Shown: positions 35,315 through 42,999 of the stretch, in pieces | Position numbering within the stretch: the first letter of the stretch is position 1 | How the letters are laid out: each line of letters begins with the position of its first letter | DNA from: an uncultured Phascolarctobacterium sp. | GTDB lineage: Bacteria > Bacillota > Negativicutes > Acidaminococcales > Acidaminococcaceae | Direction: 5' to 3' | NCBI GenBank assembly: GCA_900757795.1 | Contig: CAAEPE010000022.1 | Location: forward strand, 6,184 to 70,183 | DNA: 64,000 nt | Notes under the pieces: model-generated | Seen by the model: only the letters and a program-made list of their open reading frames with translations | Told to the model about the DNA's origin: nothing | Database searches by the model: none | Translations under genes and position numbers: made by a program

Positions 35315-36436
35315 ATGGATTTAGCAAGTCACATTAACGAAATTTGGCCGCAGCTGCACGCCATGGCCGAGCCTGCATTTGCCGAGGTTAGAACAGCTAA
35401 ATTTTTAGCGGATTTTTTGCGCGGAATTGGTTATACCGTGACGGAAAATGTCGGCGGCACCACCGGCGTGACGGCTGTTTTGGACAGCGGCAAGCCGGGA
35501 CCGACGGTTGCCGTGCGCACAGATATGGACTGCTTATTGTTTAAGCAGGCTGACGGCAGCGAAAAGCCAATTCACGCCTGCGGTCACGACGGTCACATGA
35601 CGCTGGCTTTAGGCGTAGCTAAATTATTGGCAGAACAGGGACTTCCGTGCGGCAGGCTGAAAATTCTTTGCCAGCCGGCGGAGGAAATTGGCCGCGGTGC
35701 CTTGAGTTTGCTAGAAGCAGGCGCGCTGGACGACGTACAATATGTGCTGGGCTATCATTTAATGCCTAAGGATATGGCTCGCAGCGGACAGATTATCGCA
35801 CAAATAAATTGGACGGCATGTACGCTGATAGAGGGAGAAATTCGCGGCTTAGCAGCGCACGGATCTCAGCCACATTTAGGCGTTAACGCCATTGACGTTG
35901 GTGCTGCCATTGTCAATGCAGTTAATGCGCTGCACTCTAATCCGCTGTTAGGCGGCAGCGTAAAAACCACGCGCTTTATTGGCGGTGCAGGATCGCTGAA
36001 CGCTATTTGCGACAAGGTAAATATTGGTTTTGATTTGCGCAGCACTTCTAATAGTGAAATGCTTATGCTGCGGCAAAAAGTGCAAAATATTGTTGCTTCT
36101 GTGGCACAGGCTTACGGCGCAGAAGCCGACAGCCATATTGTCGGTACCTGTCCTGCGGCAGAGGCAGATCCGTCGCTGCTGGCTGTAACCCGCGATGTGA
36201 TTGTGCGCGAATTAGGCAGCGAAGCCTTAATTCCTGCGGCAAATATTACTGTTGGCGAAGATTTTAACTTTTTCAAAGAACAGCGGCCGCAGCTGAAAAC
36301 GGCAAGCTTGGGCATTGGCTGCGATTTAGTGCCGCGTCTGCACGATCCGCAGATGACCTTTGACCACGGCGCGCTGGCCGGTGCTATCAAGGTTTTGGCA
36401 GCGCTGGCAGTAAAAATTTTGCAAACGCGTCCTTAA
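35315..36436 (+). CDS. M20-family amidohydrolase
   Basis: 373 residues. The zinc-binding signatures are visible: VAVRTDMDCL, HACGHDGHMTLALG, QPAEEIGRGA, then a dimerisation/lid region with AAHGSQPHLGVNAID. The enzyme resembles the IAA-amino-acid hydrolase/N-acyl-amino-acid amidohydrolase group (YtnL/AmhX-like), which release an amino acid from an acyl or peptide bond. It follows the MetQ-like gene by nine bases with AAGG upstream, and they are probably one transcript closed by a hairpin. Substrate not known; N-acyl methionine is a guess from context. Confidence 0.85.
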   Translation: MDLASHINEIWPQLHAMAEPAFAEVRTAKFLADFLRGIGYTVTENVGGTTGVTAVLDSGKPGPTVAVRTDMDCLLFKQADGSEKPIHACGHDGHMTLALGVAKLLAEQGLPCGRLKILCQPAEEIGRGALSLLEAGALDDVQYVLGYHLMPKDMARSGQIIAQINWTACTLIEGEIRGLAAHGSQPHLGVNAIDVGAAIVNAVNALHSNPLLGGSVKTTRFIGGAGSLNAICDKVNIGFDLRSTSNSEMLMLRQKVQNIVASVAQAYGAEADSHIVGTCPAAEADPSLLAVTRDVIVRELGSEALIPAANITVGEDFNFFKEQRPQLKTASLGIGCDLVPRLHDPQMTFDHGALAGAIKVLAALAVKILQTRP

Positions 36437-36459
36437 AAAAGAAATAATTTTGTAATTAC

Positions 36460-36490
36460 AAGAGCCTTCCGATACCAAGGGAAGGCTCTT
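36460..36490 (+). terminator. Hairpin after the amidohydrolase gene
   Basis: AAGAGCCTTCC (36460-36470) pairs with GGAAGGCTCTT (36480-36490) around a 9-base loop. The following T-run is weak. Confidence 0.6.
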
Positions 36491-36492
36491 CG

Positions 36493-36501
36493 TGTTATAA
36501 T
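36493..36501 (+). promoter_or_regulatory. Extended -10 promoter of the chromate transporter genes
   Basis: TGT then TATAAT at 36496-36501, about 32 bases before the TTG start codon. Confidence 0.4.
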
Positions 36502-36532
36502 AGGATAAACTGCTATTAAAGGAGCGATAATT

Positions 36533-37102
36533 TTGGAATTAGAGCGGGTACGGGACAATAATTTATGTTGGAAGCTGTTTAAATCAACTTTTATTATCAG
36601 CGCGTTCACCATTGGCGGCGGCTTTGTTATTATTCCGCTGCTTAAAGCGAAATTTGTTGATGAATATAAATGGCTGGATGACAAGGAGGCACTAAATCTT
36701 GTCGCCATTGCTCAGTCCGCCCCCGGCGTAGTTGCTGCCAACGCAGCGATTAGTTTGGGTTATAGATTAGCAGGCTTTAAAGGGACTTTAGTTGCGCTGG
36801 CTGCGACGATTTTGCCGCCGCTGATTACTTTGAGCATTATATCTTACGCTTATGACGCTTTTGCCAATAATCAATATATTCAACTGCTCTTAAAAGGTAT
36901 GCAGTGCGGCGCGACGGCGATTATTATTAACGTGGCTATCGACCTTTTGCACAAGGAGCTCAAGAAAAAATTGGCGTTGCCGCTGCTGATTATTTTGGGA
37001 ACCTTTGTGGCAAATTATTTTTTCCATGTGAATTTGATGTACGCCGTAGTGGTAGACGCTATTATCGGCTTCTTTTTACTGCGGGATAAAAAATATGCGT
37101 AG
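36533..37102 (+). CDS. Chromate transporter family, first half-size protein
   Basis: 189 residues starting at TTG 36533, eight bases after AAAGGAG. CHR-family marks are FIISAFTIGGGFVIIPLLK, APGVVAANAAISLGYRLAG and several membrane helices. It is one half of the classic two-domain ChrA; bacteria often encode the halves as two adjacent genes that work as a pair. CHR proteins export chromate with anion exchange, but many short pairs are unproven. The partner is the next gene, 12 bases on. Confidence 0.87.
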   Translation: MELERVRDNNLCWKLFKSTFIISAFTIGGGFVIIPLLKAKFVDEYKWLDDKEALNLVAIAQSAPGVVAANAAISLGYRLAGFKGTLVALAATILPPLITLSIISYAYDAFANNQYIQLLLKGMQCGATAIIINVAIDLLHKELKKKLALPLLIILGTFVANYFFHVNLMYAVVVDAIIGFFLLRDKKYA

Positions 37103-37114
37103 GGAGGCGGTAGT

Positions 37115-37690
37115 ATGAGCTGGATGATTTATTGGGAGCTTTTTTGGAGCTTTGTCAAGGTTGGCGCTTTTTGCGTAGGCGGCGGCTATGCTTCTATGCC
37201 GCTGATTCAGGCGCAGGTTATCGACGAGCATGGCTGGCTGACAATGCAGCAGTTTATTGATATTTTTACGATTTCGCAGATGACGCCGGGTCCTATTGGC
37301 ATTAACGCAGCAACTTTTGTCGGTACTAAAGTGGCGGGCGTTCCGGGAGCAGTGTGCGCTACCGTTGGCTTTGTTTTTCCTTCTGTAATTATTGTTTTGA
37401 TTTTGGCGCACTTATTTTTTAAATACGGTGATATTGGACCCATCAGAGGAATTTTAAACGGCCTGCGCCCTGCAGTAGTGGCGCTAATTTGTTCCGCAGG
37501 CTTGAGCTTTGTGTTTTTGGCTTTATGGAACACGGAAACTTTGCCAAAGGATTTTACCAAAGTAGATTTAATTGGCTGCATTGTGCTGCCTGTTTCCTTA
37601 TGGTGCGTTCGTCATAAAGTGAGCGTTATCAAGCTGCTGTGTATGAGCGGCGTGCTAGGCTTATTTTTAGGCGTAGTGGGGATTAGGTAA
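37115..37690 (+). CDS. Chromate transporter family, second half-size protein
   Basis: 191 residues. FVKVGAFCVGGGYASMPLIQ, ISQMTPGPIGINAATFVGTKVAG and VPGAVCATVGFVFPSV match the second CHR domain; about five or six membrane helices. It is expected to pair with the preceding protein. GGGAGGCGG lies before the ATG. Both genes are cotranscribed from the extended -10 element at 36493-36501. Confidence 0.87.
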   Translation: MSWMIYWELFWSFVKVGAFCVGGGYASMPLIQAQVIDEHGWLTMQQFIDIFTISQMTPGPIGINAATFVGTKVAGVPGAVCATVGFVFPSVIIVLILAHLFFKYGDIGPIRGILNGLRPAVVALICSAGLSFVFLALWNTETLPKDFTKVDLIGCIVLPVSLWCVRHKVSVIKLLCMSGVLGLFLGVVGIR

Positions 37691-37693
37691 AAT

Positions 37694-37746
37694 ATTATTC
37701 GCTCATTTTTTGTGATAAAACGCAAATTATTCCCTCATTTTTTTGT
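37694..37746 (+). repeat. Two short direct repeats after the chromate genes
   Basis: ATTATTCGCTCATTTTTTGT at 37694-37713 and a near copy at 37726-37746, 32 bases apart. Significance unknown; possibly leftover of a duplicated terminator. Confidence 0.45.
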
Positions 37747-37753
37747 AAAAACC

Positions 37754-37783
37754 TTGCTGCTGAAAGGATTTGCGAGTTATAAT
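37754..37783 (+). promoter_or_regulatory. Predicted promoter of the DUF4143-type ATPase gene
   Basis: TTGCTG (37754-37759) and TATAAT (37778-37783) with an 18-base spacer. Confidence 0.45.
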
Positions 37784-37819
37784 AAAAATGAAATATCGCA
37801 TAGGTGAGGAGGAATAGCA

Positions 37820-39157
37820 GTGCTTTACTTAAAACGAAAAATAGATGCTTATTTAGAAGCGTGGCAATTAGAACAACTGCATAAACCGCTAATTGTTAAG
37901 GGTTCGCGTCAGGTTGGCAAAACAGCATCTATTCAAAGATTTGCTGAAAAACATTATCAAAATGTTATCTATATAAATTTTGTAGAAGAGCCAAAATATA
38001 AAATGATATTGGGCAACGGCTACAAAATTGACGATATTATTAAAAATATTTCTCTGCTTGATCCTGCTAAAAAATTTCAAGAAAAAAATACGCTGATATT
38101 TTTTGATGAAATTCAGGATTATCCGGAAATTGCTACTGCTCTAAAATTTTTTTATCTAGACGCCCGTTATGATGTTATTTGCAGCGGCTCTTTATTGGGT
38201 TTAAATTATAGGAAAATAGAAAGCAACAGTGTAGGATATAAAACAGATTATACACTGCATTCTTTAGATTTTGAGGAGTTTTTATGGGCTAAGGGATATG
38301 GCGAAAATATTATCCAAGATATTTTAGAGCACATGCTTCAGTTAAGACCCTTTAGTGAGCTGGAGATGAATATATATAGCAGTCTTTTCCTTGACTACTG
38401 TATTTTAGGCGGCATGCCCGCTGTTATCCGGGATTATATTAGTAATGGCACTTTCGAGCGGTCTTTAGCAACGCAAAAGCAGCTTATTGCTGATTATAAG
38501 GAAGACATTCGTAAATATGCTGATGGTTTAGATCAAGCGCGTATCCTTAATGTGTTCAATCATATCCCAGCGCAGTTGGCGAAAGAAAATAAAAAATTCC
38601 AAATTTCCAAGGTTGCTGCAGGAGCCAGATTTAAAGATTATCGAGGATGTATAGAATGGCTGTTGGATACAGGCATTATCAATGCATGTTATTGTCTGAA
38701 TTTTCCGGAGCTTCCTTTAAATGGCAATTATAATGACAGTAAATACAAACTTTATTTTGCAGACAGCGGTTTGTTGGTTGCAATGCTTGATGAAGAAGCG
38801 CAGGAGGATTTGCGTGCTAACAAAAATTTAGGGGTTTATAAAGGCGCTCTTTATGAAAATATCGTTAGTGAAGCTTTGTCTAAATGCGGTTATGGTTTGT
38901 ATTATTTTAAAAAAGATAATTCTACTTTGGAAGAAGATTTCTTTGTGCGTACAAGTAAAGAGCTAATTCCTGTAGAAGTAAAGGCAACTAATGGTAAAGC
39001 TAAATCATTAACTACGCTTATTAACAGTAAACATTATTCTGATATACAATATGGTATTAAATTTGTAAGTGGAAATATAGGCTTAGACAGTAATATTTAT
39101 ACTTTTCCGTATTTCTGCACCTTTTTGCTGAAAAGATATTTAAGGTTGAAAGATTAA
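37820..39157 (+). CDS. AAA_14/DUF4143-domain ATPase
   Basis: 445 residues, GTG start with GGAGGA upstream. The N-terminal AAA part has Walker A VKGSRQVGKTASI and Walker B TLIFFDEIQDYPE, then CSGSLLG. The C-terminal DUF4143 region includes GARFKDYRGCIEWLLDTGII, KLYFADSGLLVAML and PVEVKATNGKAKSL, a restriction-nuclease-like fold. These proteins are abundant in anaerobes and archaea and their role is not settled; links to mobile elements and toxin-antitoxin like loci have been proposed. It is monocistronic, with its own promoter and terminator, and AT-rich relative to neighbours. Confidence 0.85.
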   Translation: MLYLKRKIDAYLEAWQLEQLHKPLIVKGSRQVGKTASIQRFAEKHYQNVIYINFVEEPKYKMILGNGYKIDDIIKNISLLDPAKKFQEKNTLIFFDEIQDYPEIATALKFFYLDARYDVICSGSLLGLNYRKIESNSVGYKTDYTLHSLDFEEFLWAKGYGENIIQDILEHMLQLRPFSELEMNIYSSLFLDYCILGGMPAVIRDYISNGTFERSLATQKQLIADYKEDIRKYADGLDQARILNVFNHIPAQLAKENKKFQISKVAAGARFKDYRGCIEWLLDTGIINACYCLNFPELPLNGNYNDSKYKLYFADSGLLVAMLDEEAQEDLRANKNLGVYKGALYENIVSEALSKCGYGLYYFKKDNSTLEEDFFVRTSKELIPVEVKATNGKAKSLTTLINSKHYSDIQYGIKFVSGNIGLDSNIYTFPYFCTFLLKRYLRLKD

Positions 39158-39171
39158 AATACAGTGCTTTT

Positions 39172-39208
39172 ACGCAGTTACTTGATTGTAAGTGGCTGCG
39201 TATTTTTT
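39172..39208 (+). terminator. Terminator after the DUF4143-type ATPase gene
   Basis: ACGCAGTTACTT pairs with AAGTGGCTGCGT (two wobble pairs) around GATTGT, followed by a T-run. Confidence 0.85.
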
Positions 39209-39279
39209 ATGCCAATTTTTAGATTATGTATCTTAAATGCTTTACCACCTAAAATTTATAATATTTTTTCGTAAATGTC

Positions 39280-39311
39280 TTGACGGGGGGGACTTCGTAT
39301 TAAAATATAAG
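39280..39311 (+). promoter_or_regulatory. Candidate phase-variable promoter of the YadA-like adhesin gene (7-G tract in the spacer)
   Basis: TTGACG (39280-39285) overlaps a run of seven G (39285-39291) and is followed by TAAAAT (39301-39306) at a spacing of 15, or TATAAG (39306-39311) at a spacing of 20. Neither is optimal. Adding two G to the run would give the ideal 17 to TAAAAT; losing three would give 17 to TATAAG. A homopolymer between -35 and -10 is the known arrangement of phase-variable promoters such as porA in Neisseria. The rest of 39158-39513 holds a terminator, about 200 bases of leader and no other gene I can support. Confidence 0.6.
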
Positions 39312-39513
39312 TACAATGAATACTCAGTCAATGTTATAAAACAGATTAGGGATAGGCAAATATTAGATTTGCAAAAAAATAATTAAACTGTATTTATAGC
39401 GTTGATGTTTGTATACCGCGGAGTTTGGCCAACGATATGCGTTGAGTAAAAAATTTAAAATGTCTGCCAAATTAAAATTAGGCATGGAAAATTTTGCAAA
39501 GGAGAGGAATTTT

Positions 39514-40782
39514 ATGAAAAAGAATTTAGCGAAAGTGGTTACTTTAGGTTTGCTGACAGCCAGTGTATTTGTGGTTAATGGATTTGGTCAAGCTTGGGCT
39601 GAGGACAAAACTAATAGTGGTTTAGCTGGTACAGGTGTAATGGATAGAGTAGATGTTACCGTTACTACAAATAAACCAGAGAACAGTAAATTGACGGATG
39701 TTACTATTAAACATACAGGTGCATCTAATCATGGTCCTGAAAATACGAAATTTTGTAATGAGTCTTCTCAATCTATTACTATTGGTCAAATTGCAACAAT
39801 GAATGAAGCATATATGGCTAATGATAAAGCATTGCAAAGCCAAATTGATACAATTAACACAAATATCAGCAATATTGGCAATGTAGTGGATACTGACATA
39901 CATTTAGAGGGAGGTACTTTAAACGGTAATAAGTTAGAGTTACAAGTAGAGAATAAAGATGGTTCAACATACAAAAAAATATCTATTGATGGTATTGCTA
40001 GCACAGATGATTTGACGAATGAAATTACTCGCGCACAAGAAGTAGAATCTGGATTGAGAAAAGATGTTGGCGATTTAAGAAAAGATACCGGCGTTTTGAG
40101 AGATGACGTAAATACTCTGAGAAAAGATACTGATACTTTGAGAACCGATCTTGGCAATGAAATTAAAGATCGCAAAGCAGCAGACGAAGCACATGAAGAA
40201 TATATGGGTAAAAAGGACGATAAAGGTGATGTCACACTCATCGATAAGGGCGAAAATCTGTCCAAGAATGTTGGCGATTTAGACAGAGCTATCAGTGATG
40301 AAACCACTCGTGCAACTGGTGAAGAACAACGCATCGAGAACAAATTTAATGGCGAAGTAAGCCGTTTGGACAGCAGAATTGATAAACTGGATGGCCGTGT
40401 TGAAAAAGTAGGCGCAATGGCTGCTGCTATGGCTTCCCTGCACACCATGGGTTATGACCCGGCTGCTCCGACTGAAATCGCCGTAGGCGTTGGTCAATAT
40501 CGCGATAAGACCGGTTTTGCTTTGGGCGCATTCCATTATCCTAACAAAAACTTTATGCTGAACGTAAGCGTTTCTACTGCCGGTGATGAATTCATGGCTG
40601 GTATCGGCGCTACTTGGAAAATTGGCCGCAGAAGCCCTGAAGCTATGCTGAAAGCTGAACAAGAAAAAGCTGCAAGACAAGCATTGGCTAAAGCAGAAGC
40701 AGAAAAACAAGCTGCCAAGGATGCCCGTGTAGCTGCTCAAGCTGCTAGACATGCTAAAATGCTGGCAGAACGCGGCTTATGA
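39514..40782 (+). CDS. YadA-like trimeric autotransporter adhesin with C-terminal extension
   Basis: 422 residues from ATG 39514, with GGAGAGG ten bases upstream; an earlier TTG at 39409 lacks a site and would bury the signal peptide. Signal peptide 1-29 (VTLGLLTASVFVVNGFGQAWA), a short passenger, then a coiled coil with five heptads beginning L-R (LRKDVGD, LRKDTGV, LRDDVNT). The YadA anchor is RLDSRIDKLDGRVEKVGAMA through AVGVGQYRDKTGFALGAFHY to GIGATWKIGR. Unusually about 50 alanine/lysine-rich residues follow the last strand, instead of ending at it. It should trimerise in the outer membrane and act in adhesion. The stop overlaps an XRE regulator by four bases. Confidence 0.85.
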   Translation: MKKNLAKVVTLGLLTASVFVVNGFGQAWAEDKTNSGLAGTGVMDRVDVTVTTNKPENSKLTDVTIKHTGASNHGPENTKFCNESSQSITIGQIATMNEAYMANDKALQSQIDTINTNISNIGNVVDTDIHLEGGTLNGNKLELQVENKDGSTYKKISIDGIASTDDLTNEITRAQEVESGLRKDVGDLRKDTGVLRDDVNTLRKDTDTLRTDLGNEIKDRKAADEAHEEYMGKKDDKGDVTLIDKGENLSKNVGDLDRAISDETTRATGEEQRIENKFNGEVSRLDSRIDKLDGRVEKVGAMAAAMASLHTMGYDPAAPTEIAVGVGQYRDKTGFALGAFHYPNKNFMLNVSVSTAGDEFMAGIGATWKIGRRSPEAMLKAEQEKAARQALAKAEAEKQAAKDARVAAQAARHAKMLAERGL

Positions 40783-41078
40783 TAAGTGAAAAAACAGCTA
40801 AAGTAGGCTCAAAAATAAAGCAACTGCGTCTGATGAAGCAACTGTCGCAAATTGCTCTTGCCGAAAAAATTGGCATCAGCCAAGCGCATATGAGCAATAT
40901 AGAATGCGGGCGCAGCCATTGTACTTTAGAAAATCTTATCAAGCTAAGTGAAGTATTAGAATGTCCTGTACGCGACTTTTTTGTAGATATTGACGGCGAT
41001 ACGGACAAGGCAAAGCAGGAACAAGGATTATTTTCTTTGAATGATTTTGCCGCAGCATTATTGTCAATGAAAAAATAA
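40779..41078 (+). CDS. XRE-family helix-turn-helix regulator
   Basis: 99 residues. The helix-turn-helix covers residues 10-65: GSKIKQLRLMKQLSQIALAEK, ISQAHMSNIECGRSHCTLENL, and then LSEVLECPVRDFFVD. The ATG overlaps the adhesin stop (ATGA, 40779-40782), so translation is coupled to that of the adhesin. This implies the regulator is made only when the adhesin is, and it may feed back on the adhesin or on other surface genes. Its target sites are not evident. Confidence 0.85.
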   Translation: MISEKTAKVGSKIKQLRLMKQLSQIALAEKIGISQAHMSNIECGRSHCTLENLIKLSEVLECPVRDFFVDIDGDTDKAKQEQGLFSLNDFAAALLSMKK

Positions 41079-41135
41079 CGGACAGTTTTCTACACTTTGT
41101 TCAAGTTTGGTACAGTAAAAATTAAATAGTTAAAA

Positions 41136-41164
41136 GGGGAGGAGCGCTGCTTCTCCCACTTTTT
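41136..41164 (+). terminator. Terminator after the XRE gene
   Basis: GGGAGGAG (41137-41144) pairs with CTTCTCCC (41150-41157) with one wobble, then AC and five T. The next ribosome site lies just after it. Confidence 0.65.
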
Positions 41165-41178
41165 ATTAGGTGGTAAAA

Positions 41179-41637
41179 ATGACTGGAAAAAAATTTTTTA
41201 TAATCTGTCTGCTGCTATGGAGCTGCTTGCTGCCGCAATTTGCCTCTGCGCAAAATTTAGTGCAGGCTGGCGAAACTGATGTGGGGATTTTGTTTGTAGA
41301 TACGGATAATGTGCAAAGCGTCAAAAGGGACGGCGCGTTTTATTTAGCAGTGCTGTCTTACGAAAAATTTACCGACCAAGGATATATTAACGCTTTGCGC
41401 GAGGATGAGGATTTAACGCAGGCTGTTGGCGCTGTATATATGTATCTTTTTGACAATCGTGGCGCTAATTATTGCATAGCATCCCATTATATTGTTGAAG
41501 ATAACGGAAAAATCTGTTTAGATTTAGGCGCTAATTTAGAACTGCAGCCTTGTACGAATAATAAAACTATGCTGGAAGCTTACACTAAGGCCTTAAAAGC
41601 TTTAGAAGATAAAAATCGTTGGCGCAAGAGCTGGTAA
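41179..41637 (+). CDS. Small exported protein of unknown function
   Basis: 152 residues from ATG 41179, with AGGTGG just upstream; the GTG at 41170 overlaps that site. A clear signal peptide (residues 1-24, FFIICLLLWSCLLPQFASA) leads into a domain of mixed alpha/beta character with ILFVDTDNVQSVKRDGAFYLA, AVGAVYMYLFDN and a pair of cysteines. It looks like the short surface-associated proteins of Negativicutes whose mature part has alternating V/Y strands, but I do not recognise a family. It lies between the adhesin operon and bioB and has no obvious promoter of its own. Confidence 0.6.
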   Translation: MTGKKFFIICLLLWSCLLPQFASAQNLVQAGETDVGILFVDTDNVQSVKRDGAFYLAVLSYEKFTDQGYINALREDEDLTQAVGAVYMYLFDNRGANYCIASHYIVEDNGKICLDLGANLELQPCTNNKTMLEAYTKALKALEDKNRWRKSW

Positions 41638-41657
41638 AAATTATACACATTTAATTA

Positions 41658-41684
41658 GTTAACCTGTATGAAAACAAGGTTGAC
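41658..41684 (+). promoter_or_regulatory. BirA-like operator 1 of bioB
   Basis: GTTAACC (41658-41664) and GGTTGAC (41678-41684) form an inverted pair with half-sites 21 bases apart. It overlaps the -35 element. The layout GTTAAC-N15-GTTAAC resembles the BirA box of Firmicutes. Confidence 0.7.
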
Positions 41685-41708
41685 TTAACCTGCCTTTTGC
41701 TATATAAT
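41680..41708 (+). promoter_or_regulatory. Consensus promoter of bioB
   Basis: TTGACT at 41680-41685 and a perfect TATAAT at 41703-41708 with the ideal 17-base spacer. It lies between the two BirA-like operators. Confidence 0.85.
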
Positions 41709-41716
41709 AAATTACA

Positions 41717-41743
41717 GTTAACCAGTAGATGGCAATAGTTAAC
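41717..41743 (+). promoter_or_regulatory. BirA-like operator 2 of bioB
   Basis: GTTAACC (41717-41723) and GTTAAC (41738-41743), again 21 bases apart, cover the expected transcription start. With operator 1 it brackets the promoter. Confidence 0.7.
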
Positions 41744-41770
41744 TAATATAGCTAGGGATGTGAAATCGTC

Positions 41771-42760
41771 ATGGAAAAAATTATTGCTTTGACCAACAAG
41801 GTTTTGGCTGGTCAAGATATTACTAGAGAAGAAGCCGAATTTTTAATCAACGTCAGCGATGACGATACTATGCTGCTGTGCGCTATGGCAGATAAAATTC
41901 GCCAAAAGTTTGCCGGTAACGAGGTGGACTGCTGCGCTATTATTAACGGGCGCAGCGGTAAATGCAGTGAAAACTGCAAATTTTGCGCTCAATCTGCACA
42001 TTGGCATACCGGTGTTAAGGAATACGGCTTGTTAAGCGAAGAAGAATTTTTTGAGGCTGCCAAAAAAGCTAAGGAAGCTGGTGCTGTACGCTTTTCTATC
42101 GTTACCAGTGGCCGCGGTCAGAGTAAGGCAGATGATTTTGAAAATATCTGCAAGGCTTTGCGCCGTATAAAAAAAGAATTGCAGATGGAAGTTTGCGCTT
42201 CTTTAGGCATTTTAACCTTGGAACAGGCGAAGGCTTTGAAAGCGGCGGGCGTAACACGTTTTCATTCCAATTTGGAAACCAGCGCCAGCCATTTTCCGGA
42301 TATCTGTACCTCGCATACTTATCAAGATAAATTTGCCACCATTAAAAATGCGCAGGCTGCGGGATTGCGCGTGTGCAGCGGCGGTATTTTGGGACTAAAC
42401 GAAACGCCGGAGCAGCGCGTAGAAATGGCGTTTACTTTAAAGGAGCTGGGCATTGATTCCGTGCCGCTCAATTTGCTGACGCCTATTCCGGGAACTCCAT
42501 TTGAAAATAATAAACCGCTGCCGCCTTTAGAAATTCTGCGCGCTTTTGCCACTTTCCGTTTTATTCTGCCCAAGGCGCAGATTCGTACTGCCGGCGGACG
42601 CGAGGTAAATCTGCGTGATTTGCAGGCGCTGGCATTAAACGGCGGCGCCAGCGGCATTATGATTGGCGGCTATTTGACTACCGCCGGACGCGGTACCGAC
42701 AGAGATATGCAGATGCTCAGGGATATAAACCGTCCCCGCAGCACGCCTAATTTAGATTAA
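41771..42760 (+). CDS. bioB: Biotin synthase BioB
   Basis: 329 residues. The radical-SAM cluster motif is RSGKCSENCKFCAQSAHW (C-x3-C-x2-C); further marks are RFSIVTSGRG, VCASLGILTLEQAKALKAAG, RFHSNLETSASHFPDICTSHTY and LNLLTPIPGTPFE. BioB inserts sulfur into dethiobiotin using two iron-sulfur clusters, the last step of biotin synthesis. No other bio genes are close. Regulation by BirA, with two operators flanking the promoter, fits biotin feedback. GGGATGTGA lies before the ATG. A terminator follows. Confidence 0.95.
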   Translation: MEKIIALTNKVLAGQDITREEAEFLINVSDDDTMLLCAMADKIRQKFAGNEVDCCAIINGRSGKCSENCKFCAQSAHWHTGVKEYGLLSEEEFFEAAKKAKEAGAVRFSIVTSGRGQSKADDFENICKALRRIKKELQMEVCASLGILTLEQAKALKAAGVTRFHSNLETSASHFPDICTSHTYQDKFATIKNAQAAGLRVCSGGILGLNETPEQRVEMAFTLKELGIDSVPLNLLTPIPGTPFENNKPLPPLEILRAFATFRFILPKAQIRTAGGREVNLRDLQALALNGGASGIMIGGYLTTAGRGTDRDMQMLRDINRPRSTPNLD

Positions 42761-42802
42761 AAAATTTTAGCGGATAAATCATACACCTTACACCCACCTT
42801 TA

Positions 42803-42836
42803 TAAAAAATGCGAGCTAAATTGGCTCGCGTTTTTT
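42803..42836 (+). terminator. Terminator after bioB
   Basis: GCGAGC (42811-42816) and GCTCGC (42824-42829) form the core stem, extended by A-T pairs, followed by six T. Confidence 0.85.
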
Positions 42837-42874
42837 ATTTTGTGCGCGTTAAGCTTTACTTTTGGCGACAATTA

Positions 42875-42903
42875 TTGTCAAGGCAGAGGTAGTATGTTAA
42901 AAT
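42875..42903 (+). promoter_or_regulatory. Predicted promoter of the yggS-sepF-proC-ylmH-divIVA operon
   Basis: TTGTCA (42875-42880) and TAAAAT (42898-42903) with a 17-base spacer, about 97 bases upstream of yggS. Confidence 0.6.
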
Positions 42904-42999
42904 AATATAGTGAAAATGGCGTAGTGTATCCTGCTGAAAAATTATGCAGGTGTAACAGAAATAATATTTTATTTTGGCTGGAGAGTAGGAGGCAAAAAA

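Noticed and set aside
39409..39513. Earlier TTG start for the adhesin, adding 35 residues
   Set aside because: No ribosome site, and it would place 35 charged residues before the signal peptide. The ATG at 39514 with GGAGAGG fits far better. The extra text looks faintly like barrel sequence but is too short to call.
39786..40448. Reverse-strand open frame of 220 codons within the adhesin gene
   Set aside because: Serine- and leucine-rich antisense of the repetitive coiled-coil region, an artefact of the repeated codons.
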